Part shown: one piece after another, positions 42,737-51,633 of the stretch | How the letters are laid out: every line of letters begins with the position of its first letter | Numbering within the stretch: position 1 is the stretch's first letter | DNA from: Shimia sp049116215 | GTDB taxonomy: Bacteria; Pseudomonadota; Alphaproteobacteria; Rhodobacterales; Rhodobacteraceae | Length of the DNA: 64,000 bases | Assembly (NCBI RefSeq): GCF_049116215.1 | Contig: NZ_JAGDZB010000002.1 | Span: forward strand, 186,001-250,000 | Direction: 5' to 3' | The notes under the pieces: generated by a model | Databases searched by the model: none | What the model saw: only the letters and a program-made list of their open reading frames with translations | Told to the model about the DNA's origin: nothing | Program-made: the position numbers and the translations under genes

Positions 42737-42750
42737 TTGATATCGATCAA
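42737..42750. promoter_or_regulatory. FNR/FnrL box upstream of hemA
   Basis: TTGAT-ATCG-ATCAA matches the FNR consensus TTGAT-N4-ATCAA in every defined base. It lies between divergent hemA (start 42612) and the peptidase gene (start 42830). FnrL is known to regulate hemA in Rhodobacter sphaeroides. Confidence 0.75.
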
Positions 42751-42829
42751 ACTGTGAAAGAGCGAGTCTGGACAGTGTGGTTTGCGATGGTACGGTCCCT
42801 GCAAATCGTCGCACCCGAAGGAGGCTTTC

Positions 42830-44203
42830 ATGACGCTTGATCCCGTTCTCGCCCGCATCGACCAAAACATGCCAGAGGCGCTGGAGCGCCTGTTTGATTT
42901 GTTGCGCATCAAATCCATTTCCACTGACCCGGCGTTTGATGCCGATGTCGGCACCGCTGCGGACTGGTTGGTCAATGAGCTGCAAAGCCTTGGCATTGAA
43001 ACACAAAAACGGCCCACAACTGGCCACCCAATGGTTGTTGGCCATGTGGATGGCCCCGGCCCTCACGTTCTGTTTTACGGGCATTATGATGTGCAGCCTG
43101 TGGACCCGCTGGAGCTGTGGGACCGCGATCCGTTTGACCCAGCCCTGGAAGACACTGACGCCGGCCAAGTGATCCGCGCGCGTGGTTCGTCAGATGACAA
43201 AGGCCAGCTCATGACCTTTGTCGAAGCCTGTCGCGCCTGGAAAGACGAACATGGCAGCTTGCCGTGCAAAATCACCTTCCTGTTTGAGGGCGAGGAAGAA
43301 TCCGGATCCCCAAGCCTTGTGCCCTTCCTAAAAGAGAACGCCGAAGAGCTGAGCTGCGACATCGCCCTGATCTGTGACACCGGCTTGTTTGAAAGCGCCG
43401 TACCGGCCATCACCACCATGTTGCGCGGCCTGCTGGCCGAAGATTTCACCATTACCGGGCCAAGCCGTGACCTACACTCCGGCATGTACGGTGGCATCGC
43501 CATGAACCCAATCCGCGTGCTGAGCAACATCCTCGCTGACCTGCACGACGACACCGGCGCGGTGACTTTGGAGGGATTCTACAATGACGTGCCCGAATTG
43601 GCTGACGACATCCGTGCACAGTGGCAGGGCTTGAACTTCGACCACGGTACATACCTTGGCGATGTTGGTCTAAAATCCCCGGCGGGCGAGCAAGACCGCA
43701 CCCCGCTGGAGCAAATCTGGTCCCGCCCAACCTGCGACGTAAACGGCATCTGGGGCGGCTATACCGGTGACGGTTTCAAAACTGTCCTGCCCTCCCAAGC
43801 CTCAGCCAAGCTCTCCTTCCGCCTCGTCGGCCAGCAGGAACCGGACAAAATCCGTGCCAGCTTCCGCGCCCATTTGGAAAGCCGCCTGCCCGAGGGATTC
43901 ACCGTGGAGTACCGCTCCGAAAAAGGCTCCACCGCCTCACAAATGTCGATCGAAGACCCGGCTTTTGAAAAGGCGCGCATTGCCCTCAGCGACGAGTGGC
44001 CGCGTCCGGCGGCCTATGTTGGCTGCGGCGGCTCCATCCCAATCGCAGGCTTCTTCAAAGAGATGCTGAACATGGATTCGATGCTGATTGGCTTTGGCCG
44101 CGACGACGACCAGATCCACTCTCCCAATGAGAAATACAACGTGGAGAGCTTCCACAAAGGCACCCGCTCATGGGCGCGAATCCTGGCTGCGCTCTCGGCG
44201 TAA
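42830..44203 (+). CDS. M20-family metallopeptidase (dipeptidase-like)
   Basis: A 457-residue zinc peptidase starting at ATG 42830 behind GAAGGAGG. Metal ligands and catalytic residues of the M20 family are visible: VLFYGHYDVQPVDP (His and Asp), ARGSSDDKGQLMTFVEACRA (bridging Asp), and FEGEEESGSPSL (catalytic Glu pair). The dimerisation insert begins near HSGMYGGIAMNP. The closest types are carnosinase-like dipeptidases and succinyl-diaminopimelate-like hydrolases. It is divergent from hemA and could share the FNR-type site. Confidence 0.9.
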   Translation: MTLDPVLARIDQNMPEALERLFDLLRIKSISTDPAFDADVGTAADWLVNELQSLGIETQKRPTTGHPMVVGHVDGPGPHVLFYGHYDVQPVDPLELWDRDPFDPALEDTDAGQVIRARGSSDDKGQLMTFVEACRAWKDEHGSLPCKITFLFEGEEESGSPSLVPFLKENAEELSCDIALICDTGLFESAVPAITTMLRGLLAEDFTITGPSRDLHSGMYGGIAMNPIRVLSNILADLHDDTGAVTLEGFYNDVPELADDIRAQWQGLNFDHGTYLGDVGLKSPAGEQDRTPLEQIWSRPTCDVNGIWGGYTGDGFKTVLPSQASAKLSFRLVGQQEPDKIRASFRAHLESRLPEGFTVEYRSEKGSTASQMSIEDPAFEKARIALSDEWPRPAAYVGCGGSIPIAGFFKEMLNMDSMLIGFGRDDDQIHSPNEKYNVESFHKGTRSWARILAALSA

Positions 44204-44228
44204 CCATTTGGAAACACTCAGAATCACA

Positions 44229-44257
44229 AAACGCGCCTCTCGGGGCGCGTTTTTTTG
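44229..44257 (+). terminator. Terminator after M20 peptidase gene
   Basis: AAACGCGCC-TCTC-GGGGCGCGTTT hairpin followed by a T-run. Confidence 0.85.
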
Positions 44258-44329
44258 TACTGCCAAAAATCCACGCAAAGATAATATGCGTGGAACCAAA
44301 TCATCATCTCTGTTTAGGGGAGGAAGAAG

Positions 44330-44406
44330 TGGCGCGGTTGACGGGGCTCGAACCCGCGACCCCCGGCGTGACAGGCCGGTACTCTAACCAACTGAGCTAC
44401 AACCGC
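44330..44406 (-). tRNA. tRNA-Asp (GTC), copy 1
   Basis: 77 bases with encoded CCA. The acceptor stem GCGGTTG / CAACCGC, D-loop AGCTCAGTTGGTTAGAG, anticodon loop CTGTCAC (GTC) and T-loop GTTCGAGCC are all present. It is on the minus strand, 63 bp from an identical copy. Confidence 0.97.
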
Positions 44407-44469
44407 GCATATATCTTCGCCTTTCGGCGTGTCCATTCCCGAAGGACCCAGGACCTGGGCTGGTAGTGG

Positions 44470-44546
44470 TGGCGCGGTTGACGGGGCTCGAACCCGCGAC
44501 CCCCGGCGTGACAGGCCGGTACTCTAACCAACTGAGCTACAACCGC
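44470..44546 (-). tRNA. tRNA-Asp (GTC), copy 2
   Basis: Identical in sequence to the copy at 44330-44406, including encoded CCA; a tandem duplication. The 236 bp beyond it, up to the lipoprotein gene, show no other gene. Confidence 0.97.
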
Positions 44547-44782
44547 TCACTACCTGCTGTCTGGCGTGTGCCGTTCAGCGTGTGGCGTGGTTTATGCCGA
44601 GCGCTCTGGCGCGTCAAGCGGATATCCGCGAGAAAATCGAAGAAATTTTCCGAAGACAATTGTGGAGCTTTCACAACAGGGGTTTCCCCTTAAGCAAACT
44701 CCCGCGTAGAGTGCTTTGCGCGCTGAATTTTTTGTGATTAGATGCGCTTACTCGATTCAATTGCTTTTGAAGGAATAACCCG

Positions 44783-44974
44783 ATGAAACCACTTTATGCT
44801 GCCCTGTGTGTTGCCGGTATCACTCTTGCTGCGTGTTCTCAGCAAGAAGAGCCAACTCCGGTTTACGCTCAGCCAGATTTTGACAAGCGTGGCAACGCAA
44901 GCTGCATGGCCGGCTACGACCTGCTGACCACAGACACCGGCGCTCTTGTATGTGCACCGGCAACTGCTGGCTAA
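44783..44974 (+). CDS. Small lipoprotein (63 aa)
   Basis: A 63-residue protein from ATG 44783 behind AAGGA. The signal MKPLYAALCVAGITLAACS ends in the lipobox LAAC, so Cys18 would be lipidated. The mature part is short and contains two further Cys (NASCMAGYDLL, ALVCAPATAG) that could form a disulfide. A strong terminator follows, supporting a real single-gene transcript. Function unknown. Confidence 0.75.
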   Translation: MKPLYAALCVAGITLAACSQQEEPTPVYAQPDFDKRGNASCMAGYDLLTTDTGALVCAPATAG

Positions 44975-44999
44975 ATTTCAGCCATAAACTGGAATTTCA

Positions 45000-45028
45000 G
45001 GCGGTCCCTACGGGGATCGCCTTTTTTT
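45000..45028 (+). terminator. Terminator after small lipoprotein gene
   Basis: AGGCGGTCCC-TACG-GGGATCGCCT, with one unpaired position, followed by seven T. Confidence 0.85.
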
Positions 45029-45156
45029 GTCGCGATACAGGTGAAAACCAGCAATCATGACTGCAATACGCCCGATTCAGTCAACGTCACATAGCGGCAT
45101 TCCACTTGCGAAGATCACTCAAACCCAAAGGGGTTTCTGCGCTGGTAGAGGGAAAA

Positions 45157-45232
<76 letters not shown>

Positions 45233-45347
45233 GGTAGGCGGGGATTTAGACCGTGGCGCAGGGACATGCAAGCCCCCTTTTTGAACTTTCTTTGCGTCTT
45301 GTCCAACTTCCTCATAGGGTGGCGGCAAAAAAGGGAAAACACACCCC

Positions 45348-46349
45348 ATGCCCGATCCAATTGTGCCCAAAGGCGTTGCCCATGTTGCTGTAGATGTGGT
45401 CGAAACCCCTGATTCTATTGTCTTTGCGCTGCAACCGAATCTGTCGATGCTGGCCTTCACCTCAGCGGTAGAGACCTTGCGCATCGCCAATCAGCTCACT
45501 GGCCAGATTCTCTACACCTGGACCACCATGTCAGAGACCGGCGAAAATGTGCGCTGCTCCAATGGCATCGAAATTGGAATCGACGCGCCCCTTGGCGACA
45601 CACCGTCCAGCGCCTGTGTGTTTGTCTGCTCCGGTGTGGAGCCCGAACACGCAGCCACCCCCAAAGTGGCTGATTGGATACGTCACCAATGGCGCACCGG
45701 TCGCCGGGTTGGCGGCCTCTGCACCGGCGCCTTCACCTTGGCCAAGGCGGGTATTCTCGAAGGCAAGGCCTTCACCCTGCATTGGGAAAACATCACGCCC
45801 TTTCGCGAGCAGTATCCCACACTAGACCCACTAGAGCAGCTCTACGCGATTGATGACCGCATCATGACCTGCGGCGGTGGAGTCGCTGCGATGGATCTGT
45901 TCCTGAAGCTGATCTACGACCGCCACGGCGCCCCCCTCGCCCGCGCCGTGCTCAATATGTGCCTACACACCGTGCAACGCTCCGAGACCGACCGTCAGCA
46001 AAGCTCAACCGCCGCAGTGATCGGCAACCGCAACGACAAGCTGGTCAAAATCATTGCCCATTTTGAGGAAAACGTCGAAGAGTCCATCGACCTGGATCAA
46101 GTTGCCCGCAGCCTCGGCGTATCCCGACGCCAGATGGAGCGCCTGTTCAAAACCCACCTGAACACAACCCCAAAACGCTTCCTGCAAGACCTGCGTCTGC
46201 AACGCGCCCGTATCTTGCTGGCAGAGACCGATATGCCGGTGGTCGATGTCGCCATCGCCTGTGGCTATGAATCCGCCGGAAACTTTTCCAAACGCTTCCG
46301 CGAAGCCTATGGCATCTCGCCCCACCGGTTCTCCGCAGGACACGGGTGA
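45348..46349 (+). CDS. GlxA-type AraC-family transcriptional regulator
   Basis: A 333-residue regulator. The N-terminal DJ-1/PfpI-like domain shows VFALQPNLSMLAFTSAVETL, then ACVFVCSGVEPEH and GGLCTGAFTLAKAGILEGKA with the nucleophile-elbow Cys, and ITPFREQYP. The C-terminal AraC HTH pair starts near residue 225: LDQVARSLGVSRRQMERLFK and VVDVAIACGYESAGNFSKRF. Relatives regulate glycine-betaine, carnitine or arginine catabolism; the target here is unknown. Alone on its strand between a tRNA-Val gene and the RTX-like gene. Confidence 0.88.
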   Translation: MPDPIVPKGVAHVAVDVVETPDSIVFALQPNLSMLAFTSAVETLRIANQLTGQILYTWTTMSETGENVRCSNGIEIGIDAPLGDTPSSACVFVCSGVEPEHAATPKVADWIRHQWRTGRRVGGLCTGAFTLAKAGILEGKAFTLHWENITPFREQYPTLDPLEQLYAIDDRIMTCGGGVAAMDLFLKLIYDRHGAPLARAVLNMCLHTVQRSETDRQQSSTAAVIGNRNDKLVKIIAHFEENVEESIDLDQVARSLGVSRRQMERLFKTHLNTTPKRFLQDLRLQRARILLAETDMPVVDVAIACGYESAGNFSKRFREAYGISPHRFSAGHG

Positions 46350-46725
46350 CCTTTCGGAAATTCCCGCAAAAAAGGACGTCACCTCCAAAACCACTTGAGT
46401 TTTGCATCCTTTTAACTCATCTTTAGCGATAATTGAAAACTCGCAACAACCGCATAATCATATGTAATGTCAAGCGCAAGGCGGTGGAGAACCAAGCTGA
46501 ACGCGACCAACAAAGAAAGGTCCGCTCCGGGCGTCAACGGCGGTTTGCAACCTGCAATCATATTTGCTTTTATTGGTTCGGGCTTAACTGGCCATTAAGG
46601 CCCTGAGCAGTTACAGCAGGACAGCTTTCTCGAGCCCGCATTTTCACCGTGTCTATTTGATTAAGCAGTCTTTTGCTGCGCCAGGCACCTATTCGAACGC
46701 AACTTCACAACAAAAGCACAAAACA
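46350..46725. other. A+T-rich intergenic region upstream of the RTX-like gene
   Basis: 376 bp with no supportable gene. It is more A+T-rich than the surroundings. It contains a near-palindrome GGCCATTAAGGCC flanked by AACTG and CAGTT. Probably the promoter region of the large secreted protein; no confident box was identified. Confidence 0.5.
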
Positions 46726-49536
46726 ATGCCAGACGATCATTCAGATACTATCGCAGGCGCAACTTCTGTCTCCTTGGGTACTCCATTTTCAGGCGTTGTA
46801 GACCACGATCAAGACCGTGACAAATTTGCGATCCAACTGACCGCAGGGCAGTCCTACACCTTTAGCGTTTACCTGAACAACATGACCACCAACATGAGCC
46901 TCAGCTTGTATGAGCCGGATGGCGACAGAGTGGCCTACACCAATCACCATGATCGCGAAGATTCTCTAAAATTCAATTTTTTGAGCTTCTCATACATGGC
47001 TCAAGAAACAAAGACCGTGTATTTGTCTGTGGATCACTATACACACAATTCTTTCTTTTCTTTTGAAAATACTTACTCTGGAACCGTTGTCGCACACGAA
47101 GACGATTTTCCAAATCGCTTTGGGGCTCCTTCCGAAACCTTCAATGCCGGGGACACCGTCGAAGGGGCGATCAACTTTGTCGATGACGTGGACGTTGTTC
47201 GCTTCAACGTGGAAGAAGGCGGCATTTATAGGATTGTCTTTGACGAGGCCACAGCCCCGCTAACGCCAAACCTTAACTACATGTCTTGGTCAGGTGGTCG
47301 ATGGTTCACCAGCAACTGGGCAGATACAATAGAGACAGGCGGCGAACTGTTATTCCTTGCAGATTCCGATGATCCCGTAGAATTCTATTTGAAAGGGACC
47401 GCTCCCTCAAACTACTCTTACACGATTGAAAAAATAGGCGACGACGACCATCAAGCCACTCGGCACACACACAGGTCGACTATGGAGAGCCCCACGAATG
47501 CGACGCGGTTGGGCGCGAATACTCCAATAGAGGGGAGTATTGCTTACGACTTTGATGCGGATGCGTTTAGTTTCTTTGGATCCAGGGATTCATCTTACGC
47601 GCTCACAATTGAGTATTTGACCCCAGATACACTTAAAGGTGTCGATATGTCCTTTCTGCGACTCAACGCAGACTGGTGGCCCAATTATACCCGCACGGAT
47701 TCGGTGGCACACGTTACCTTCGAGTGGACTTCAATTGAACACAGCAAGTACGACTTTGAAATTGGGAATTTCTTCTCCTCAAACCAAAACACCAGTTTTA
47801 CCGGCGACTACTCAATCTATGTTGTCGACATCACCGACCTCCAAAGCCGAACTGGAGACGAGTTCAACAATCTCATCAACGCCTCCGACGAGTCGGAGTT
47901 CATTCAGGCTTTTGGTGGCGACGATACTGTTGAAAGCGGCAAAGGCGCTGACAAGGTGTATCTTGGCGGCGGCAACGACACCGTGTTTGTCGGTGGCGGT
48001 GCGGAACAATTCCATGGCGGTTCTGGGCACGATCGGATCAGCTACTTCAACAGCCGAAATGGCGTAAACATCAACCTTCAAACCAACGAGGTGTCCGGCT
48101 CCTGGGCCAGCAATGACACCATCAGCGGCTTTGAAAGCGTCGACGGGTCCGAATTCGGGCGTGATGTTATCCGCGGCACCAGCGGCGCCAACACCATTCG
48201 GACCTTTGGGGGCAACGACAAGGTTTACGCCGGCAAAGGCAGCGACACGGTTCTCCTTGGCGACGGCAATGATTACGTTCGTGTAGGCGGCGGTGCGGAA
48301 GTGTTCCACGGTGGCGCGGGCACCGACCACATCAGCTATTACGACAGCCGCAATGGCGTGACTATCAACCTGGAGACCGATGAAGTCTCCGGATCCTGGG
48401 CCAGCAACGACACCATCAGCGGATTTGAAAACGTCTCGGGATCCAAAACTGGTGACGACACTATCACTGGCACGTCTGGCGCCAACAAAATCAAAACCTA
48501 CGGCGGCGACGACATCATCCACGCAGGCGGAGGCAACGACAAAGTCTACGCTGGCAAAGGCAACGATACAGTCAACCTTGGGGACGGCAATGACTACGTG
48601 CGCGTTGGCGGCGGGCGCGAGGAATTCCACGGCGGCGATGGCAATGACTACCTCAGCTATTACGACAGCCGCAATGGCGTGAACGTCAATCTGGAAACCA
48701 ATGAAGTCTCCGGATCCTGGGCCAGCAACGACACCATCAGCGGCTTTGAAAACGTCTCGGGCTCCAAAACCGGCGACGACACAATCACCGGTACGTCCGG
48801 CGCAAACATGATTAGAACCTACGGCGGAGACGACAATATCTTCGCTGGAGACGGCAACGACACTGTCTATGCTGGCAAAGGCAATGACCGCGTCTTCCTT
48901 GGCGAAGGCGATGACTACGTTTTTGCCGGAGGTGGCGCCGAATACTTTGATGGCGGCTATGGCCATGACATCATCAGCTACCGCGACAGCCGCGCAGGCG
49001 TTGTAATTGACTTGCAGGCAGACATGGTCTCTGGATCTTGGGCTGTAAATGACACGATCAAAAACTTCGAAAGCGCCGCCGGCTCGCAATCCGGCCACAA
49101 CAAGATTTTTGGCACCTCTGGCACAAACCATCTCGACGGATTTGACGGCAACGACACGCTCTATGGGCGTGACGGCAACGACGTTCTAACCGGCCGCGAT
49201 GGCAACGACGAGCTTTACGGGGGCGTTGGCAATGACCGGCTCTCAGGCGGTACAGGCAACAATGCGTTAATTGGCGGCGCCGGCGCAGATACCTTCGAGT
49301 TTGATCTGGAAGCTTTAATCGGTGGCCAGAGCAGCCGCTCCGTCATCCAGGATTTCGAAGACGATGTGGATACAATCCGAATCTATACCACCCGCAGCGT
49401 CGGCAATGACATCTCGGACTATGCGCAGCAAGTTGGCGACGATCTGCTCTTAGAGGTGAATTCCCAAGTATCTCTGATGATCTGGGATATGACCCTTGCG
49501 GCACTTCAGGACGACGTGGTTTTCGAGTTGGTGTAG
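46726..49536 (+). CDS. Large RTX-like calcium-binding protein, probable type I secretion substrate
   Basis: About 936 residues from ATG 46726 (MPDDHSDTIAGATSVSLGTP); a TTG at 46657 is in frame and neither has a ribosome site. The first 400 residues look like three PPC-type beta domains (DHDQDRDKFAIQLTAGQSYT, VDDVDVVRFNVEEGGIYRIV, DFDADAFSFFGSRDSSYALT). From about residue 405, Gly-Asp nonapeptides (GGGNDTVFVGGG, DGNDTLYGRDGNDVLTGRDG) form calcium-binding rolls. They are arranged as four larger modules sharing SGSWASNDTISGFE. The end, DDVVFELV, is a typical C-terminal type I signal. No ABC/HlyD genes are nearby. Function may be surface or adhesive. Confidence 0.85.
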   Translation: MPDDHSDTIAGATSVSLGTPFSGVVDHDQDRDKFAIQLTAGQSYTFSVYLNNMTTNMSLSLYEPDGDRVAYTNHHDREDSLKFNFLSFSYMAQETKTVYLSVDHYTHNSFFSFENTYSGTVVAHEDDFPNRFGAPSETFNAGDTVEGAINFVDDVDVVRFNVEEGGIYRIVFDEATAPLTPNLNYMSWSGGRWFTSNWADTIETGGELLFLADSDDPVEFYLKGTAPSNYSYTIEKIGDDDHQATRHTHRSTMESPTNATRLGANTPIEGSIAYDFDADAFSFFGSRDSSYALTIEYLTPDTLKGVDMSFLRLNADWWPNYTRTDSVAHVTFEWTSIEHSKYDFEIGNFFSSNQNTSFTGDYSIYVVDITDLQSRTGDEFNNLINASDESEFIQAFGGDDTVESGKGADKVYLGGGNDTVFVGGGAEQFHGGSGHDRISYFNSRNGVNINLQTNEVSGSWASNDTISGFESVDGSEFGRDVIRGTSGANTIRTFGGNDKVYAGKGSDTVLLGDGNDYVRVGGGAEVFHGGAGTDHISYYDSRNGVTINLETDEVSGSWASNDTISGFENVSGSKTGDDTITGTSGANKIKTYGGDDIIHAGGGNDKVYAGKGNDTVNLGDGNDYVRVGGGREEFHGGDGNDYLSYYDSRNGVNVNLETNEVSGSWASNDTISGFENVSGSKTGDDTITGTSGANMIRTYGGDDNIFAGDGNDTVYAGKGNDRVFLGEGDDYVFAGGGAEYFDGGYGHDIISYRDSRAGVVIDLQADMVSGSWAVNDTIKNFESAAGSQSGHNKIFGTSGTNHLDGFDGNDTLYGRDGNDVLTGRDGNDELYGGVGNDRLSGGTGNNALIGGAGADTFEFDLEALIGGQSSRSVIQDFEDDVDTIRIYTTRSVGNDISDYAQQVGDDLLLEVNSQVSLMIWDMTLAALQDDVVFELV

Positions 49537-49547
49537 CCAAGGTCGAC

Positions 49548-49580
49548 AGGGGCACCTCCCTACCAGGGGTGCCCTCTTTT
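49548..49580 (+). terminator. Terminator after RTX-like gene
   Basis: GGGGCACC and GGTGCCC arms around a CTCCC-type loop, followed by TCTTTT. Confidence 0.65.
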
Positions 49581-49624
49581 GTACTGGCAGATCGCTGCCA
49601 GCTCCGGCTTCTATTCAGAAAAGA

Positions 49625-49658
49625 AACGGGCGCTCAACCACTTAAGGGAGCGCCCGTT
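49625..49658 (-). terminator. Terminator of tRNA-Val copy 2
   Basis: AACGGGCGCTC and GAGCGCCCGTT, 11-bp perfect stem, just downstream of the minus-strand tRNA and followed by TTTCTTTT. Confidence 0.8.
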
Positions 49659-49665
49659 AAAAAAA

Positions 49666-49741
<76 letters not shown>

Positions 49742-49759
49742 GATACGCGCCTTCTAGAC

Positions 49760-50197
49760 TCACTCCGCAGGCTCTGCAAGACCCTCTTCGTCACTTTCTG
49801 CACCTTCTGTCGTTTTCCGACGCAAACGCAGATTTACCACCTTTACTTCGTCCAGATCTTTGCTGTTTTGCACCTTCACTTTGCCAAGGCCCGGCATATT
49901 CAGACCACGCCCAGATGTGAGCGTCTCCCCGAGGATGGCAAGTGCCGCCTCAATAGCTGGCTTGGCATCACGTTTCTTCACGCCAGCCCGGGCAACAGCC
50001 GCCTCGATGAGCTCTTTTTTGCGCATGAGATCCAAACCATCGTCCGCGGCAATACCCTCTGCTTTCTCAGACACAGCTGCAGGTGATGCTTCTGCAATCT
50101 CTTTCAAACTGGTGCTGGTTTTGCGGGACGTGGTCGCACGTGCGCGCGTCTTACTGCCGGACACGCTTTTGCGCGTGGTTGCGGGAGCCTTAGCCAT
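49760..50197 (-). CDS. HU-family DNA-binding protein with basic N-terminal tail
   Basis: A 145-residue protein. The HU-like domain covers about residues 58-130: LMRKKELIEAAVARAGVKKR, AIEAALAILGETLTSGRGLN, PGLGKVKVQNSKDLDEVKVV. A tail of about 55 residues precedes it, rich in Lys, Arg, Ser, Thr and Ala (APATTRKSVSGSKTRARATT), recalling histone H1-like tails, and an acidic stretch ends the protein. Usual HU is about 90 residues. Probably a nucleoid protein. It lies next to the PHA locus, on the same strand as phaR. Confidence 0.82.
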   Translation of the reverse strand: MAKAPATTRKSVSGSKTRARATTSRKTSTSLKEIAEASPAAVSEKAEGIAADDGLDLMRKKELIEAAVARAGVKKRDAKPAIEAALAILGETLTSGRGLNMPGLGKVKVQNSKDLDEVKVVNLRLRRKTTEGAESDEEGLAEPAE

Positions 50198-50297
50198 GGT
50201 TTTCTACCTCACTGGTCTGCTCGACATGCCAACCATAGCACAGACAGGTAAAAAAGACAGGCAATTCGGGTACTTGCCACAATATCAACGCCAAAAC

Positions 50298-50326
50298 CAA
50301 AAGTGGCGCACCAAATGTGCGCCACT
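50298..50326 (-). terminator. Terminator of phaR
   Basis: AGTGGCGCAC and GTGCGCCACT, perfect 10-bp stem with a 5-base loop, followed on the minus strand by TTTTGG. Confidence 0.8.
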
Positions 50327-50354
50327 CATATTTACTCGGATCCAAACAAAGCCG

Positions 50355-50906
50355 TCACTTCAACTTGGACAGCTTGTCCTGTAATTCGGCCAATTGCTTC
50401 TTGATGTCATCGAGGTCTTCCCCGTCGCCACTGGAGGTGTCTTCTTTCTCAGCTGCAGGCGTGGAACTGCCGGGCCACGGCATGCCGCCGGTCATCGCTT
50501 TCATAAAGGCTTCTTGCTGCGCCTGCATTGCTTCCAGCCCAGGCATCGTCATGCCTGTCCCCATGCTTTCCATGACCTTTTCCTGGCTGTCACGCAGCAT
50601 ATCAAACGAAGTTTGCAAGAACTGTGGCACCATTGATGTAGCTTGAGTGGTATAGGCCCGCACCAGATCATTGAGCACATTCACCGGCAGGACATTCTCC
50701 CCCCGACTCTCATGTTCCGCAATGATTTGAAGCAGGTACTGACGGGTCAGATCATCCCCGCTTTTCAAATCGATAATCTGGACTTCACGACCGGACCGAA
50801 TGAAGCCGGCAATATCGTCCAAGGTGACATAGTCACTGGTCTCTGTGTTATAGAGCCGCCGGCTGGCGTAGCGTTTGATCAGCAGTGGTTTGTTGTCTTC
50901 GCCCAC
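50355..50906 (-). CDS. phaR: PHA synthesis repressor PhaR
   Basis: A 183-residue regulator. The N-terminal PHB-accumulation domain is diagnostic: PLLIKRYASRRLYNTETSDY, VTLDDIAGFIRSGREVQIID, DDLTRQYLLQIIAEHESRGE. The C-terminal part is helical and Met-rich with an acidic coiled coil (DLDDIKKQLAELQDKLSKLK). In Paracoccus the homologue represses phasin and synthase genes and lets go when it binds nascent PHA. Matching CTGC-N3-GCAG sites are present upstream of phaP and between phaC and phaZ. Confidence 0.93.
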   Translation of the reverse strand: MGEDNKPLLIKRYASRRLYNTETSDYVTLDDIAGFIRSGREVQIIDLKSGDDLTRQYLLQIIAEHESRGENVLPVNVLNDLVRAYTTQATSMVPQFLQTSFDMLRDSQEKVMESMGTGMTMPGLEAMQAQQEAFMKAMTGGMPWPGSSTPAAEKEDTSSGDGEDLDDIKKQLAELQDKLSKLK

Positions 50907-50962
50907 GTCATTCTCCCCAAAAATTTTGCGCGCTGCAGAAAAAGCCTATGCGACTGCAGCAC

Positions 50963-50992
50963 AAAAAGAAAGAGCGGGCATAAAGCCCGCTC
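50963..50992 (-). terminator. Terminator of phaP
   Basis: GAGCGGGC-ATAAA-GCCCGCTC perfect hairpin followed on the minus strand by TTTCTTTTTG. Confidence 0.85.
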
Positions 50993-51042
50993 ACGCAATC
51001 TGCTTCCTTAGGGAGGATAAGGATGCCGAGTTGCGGCTTTTC

Positions 51043-51489
51043 TTACTTGGAAGTCGCTTTTTTCGCGGCAGCGGTCACGTCGTTGGTGGCCTTTTTCACT
51101 GCAGCTGTTGCTTCTTCAGACGCTTCTTTGCCGGCAGACATCAGCAGTTCAACAGTTTCCATCTGAACTTTTTTGGCAACTTCGGCAAACGCCGCCATGT
51201 TTTCAGCAGCAACTTCAGCCTGAGCGGAGGCAAAATCGGTCATCGCTTTGGCGTAGTCAGCTGGATCTTCTTTGGCTTTGGACATGTCGCCCAGTTTCGC
51301 CAGAGTGTCTTTGGTCCACTTTGTAGAGATCTCGGAGGACTTTTCAGCCGCGCCCAGAGCAACAGTGGTCAGCTTTTCGTTCAGCGCTGCGGAGTTTTTG
51401 AACGCGTCGTCAAAAGCAGATGTATCAACCGGGAATGCGCCCAATACGTCTTTGAACATTGCGGTCATGTCCTGTGTCGCTTTAGCCAT
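51043..51489 (-). CDS. phaP: Phasin (PHA granule-associated protein)
   Basis: A 148-residue, almost entirely helical protein. It is amphipathic, with no signal peptide, and has the phasin pattern MTAMFKDVLGAFPVDTSAFD, NEKLTTVALGAAEKSSEIST, then an Ala/Lys-rich tail (AAVKKATNDVTAAAKKATSK). Phasins coat PHA granules and set their size and number. Two PhaR-type palindromes lie 84-130 bp upstream, and its own terminator follows. Confidence 0.9.
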   Translation of the reverse strand: MAKATQDMTAMFKDVLGAFPVDTSAFDDAFKNSAALNEKLTTVALGAAEKSSEISTKWTKDTLAKLGDMSKAKEDPADYAKAMTDFASAQAEVAAENMAAFAEVAKKVQMETVELLMSAGKEASEEATAAVKKATNDVTAAAKKATSK

Positions 51490-51572
51490 TGGTGTAGTTC
51501 CTTAAACAAATGACAGCCCGTGAAGATGAGGACTATGGGCTGCGTTTCTAGTCTCTGGAAACAATATGCTTT

Positions 51573-51619
51573 CTGCGACGCAGCATTTCAAGAAGTTTTT
51601 GCTGCATTGCAGCAAAAAC
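51573..51619 (-). promoter_or_regulatory. Two PhaR-type palindromes upstream of phaP
   Basis: CTGC-GAC-GCAG (51573-51583) and CTGC-ATT-GCAG (51602-51612). The second is the core of a 25-base palindrome with 12-bp arms (51595-51619). Both fit the CTGC-N3/4-GCAG pattern known for Paracoccus denitrificans PhaR. The longer palindrome could also terminate phaC transcripts. Confidence 0.75.
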
Positions 51620-51633
51620 CTTTCATGCCTTTG

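Noticed and set aside
44330..44546. Protein-coding frames across the tRNA-Asp region
   Set aside because: They repeat the same translated tRNA sequence twice and have no independent support; the tRNA genes fully explain the conservation.
46560..46620. lux-type box upstream of the RTX-like gene (AACTG ... CAGTT around GGCCATTAAGGCC)
   Set aside because: The arms are too far apart and the core does not match a LuxR-box consensus; no autoinducer gene is nearby.
47812..49131. Long open frame of 439 codons on the minus strand inside the RTX-like gene
   Set aside because: It is the mirror of the repetitive Gly-Asp coding sequence and gives a low-complexity Val/Ala protein; the plus-strand frame has clear RTX motifs.
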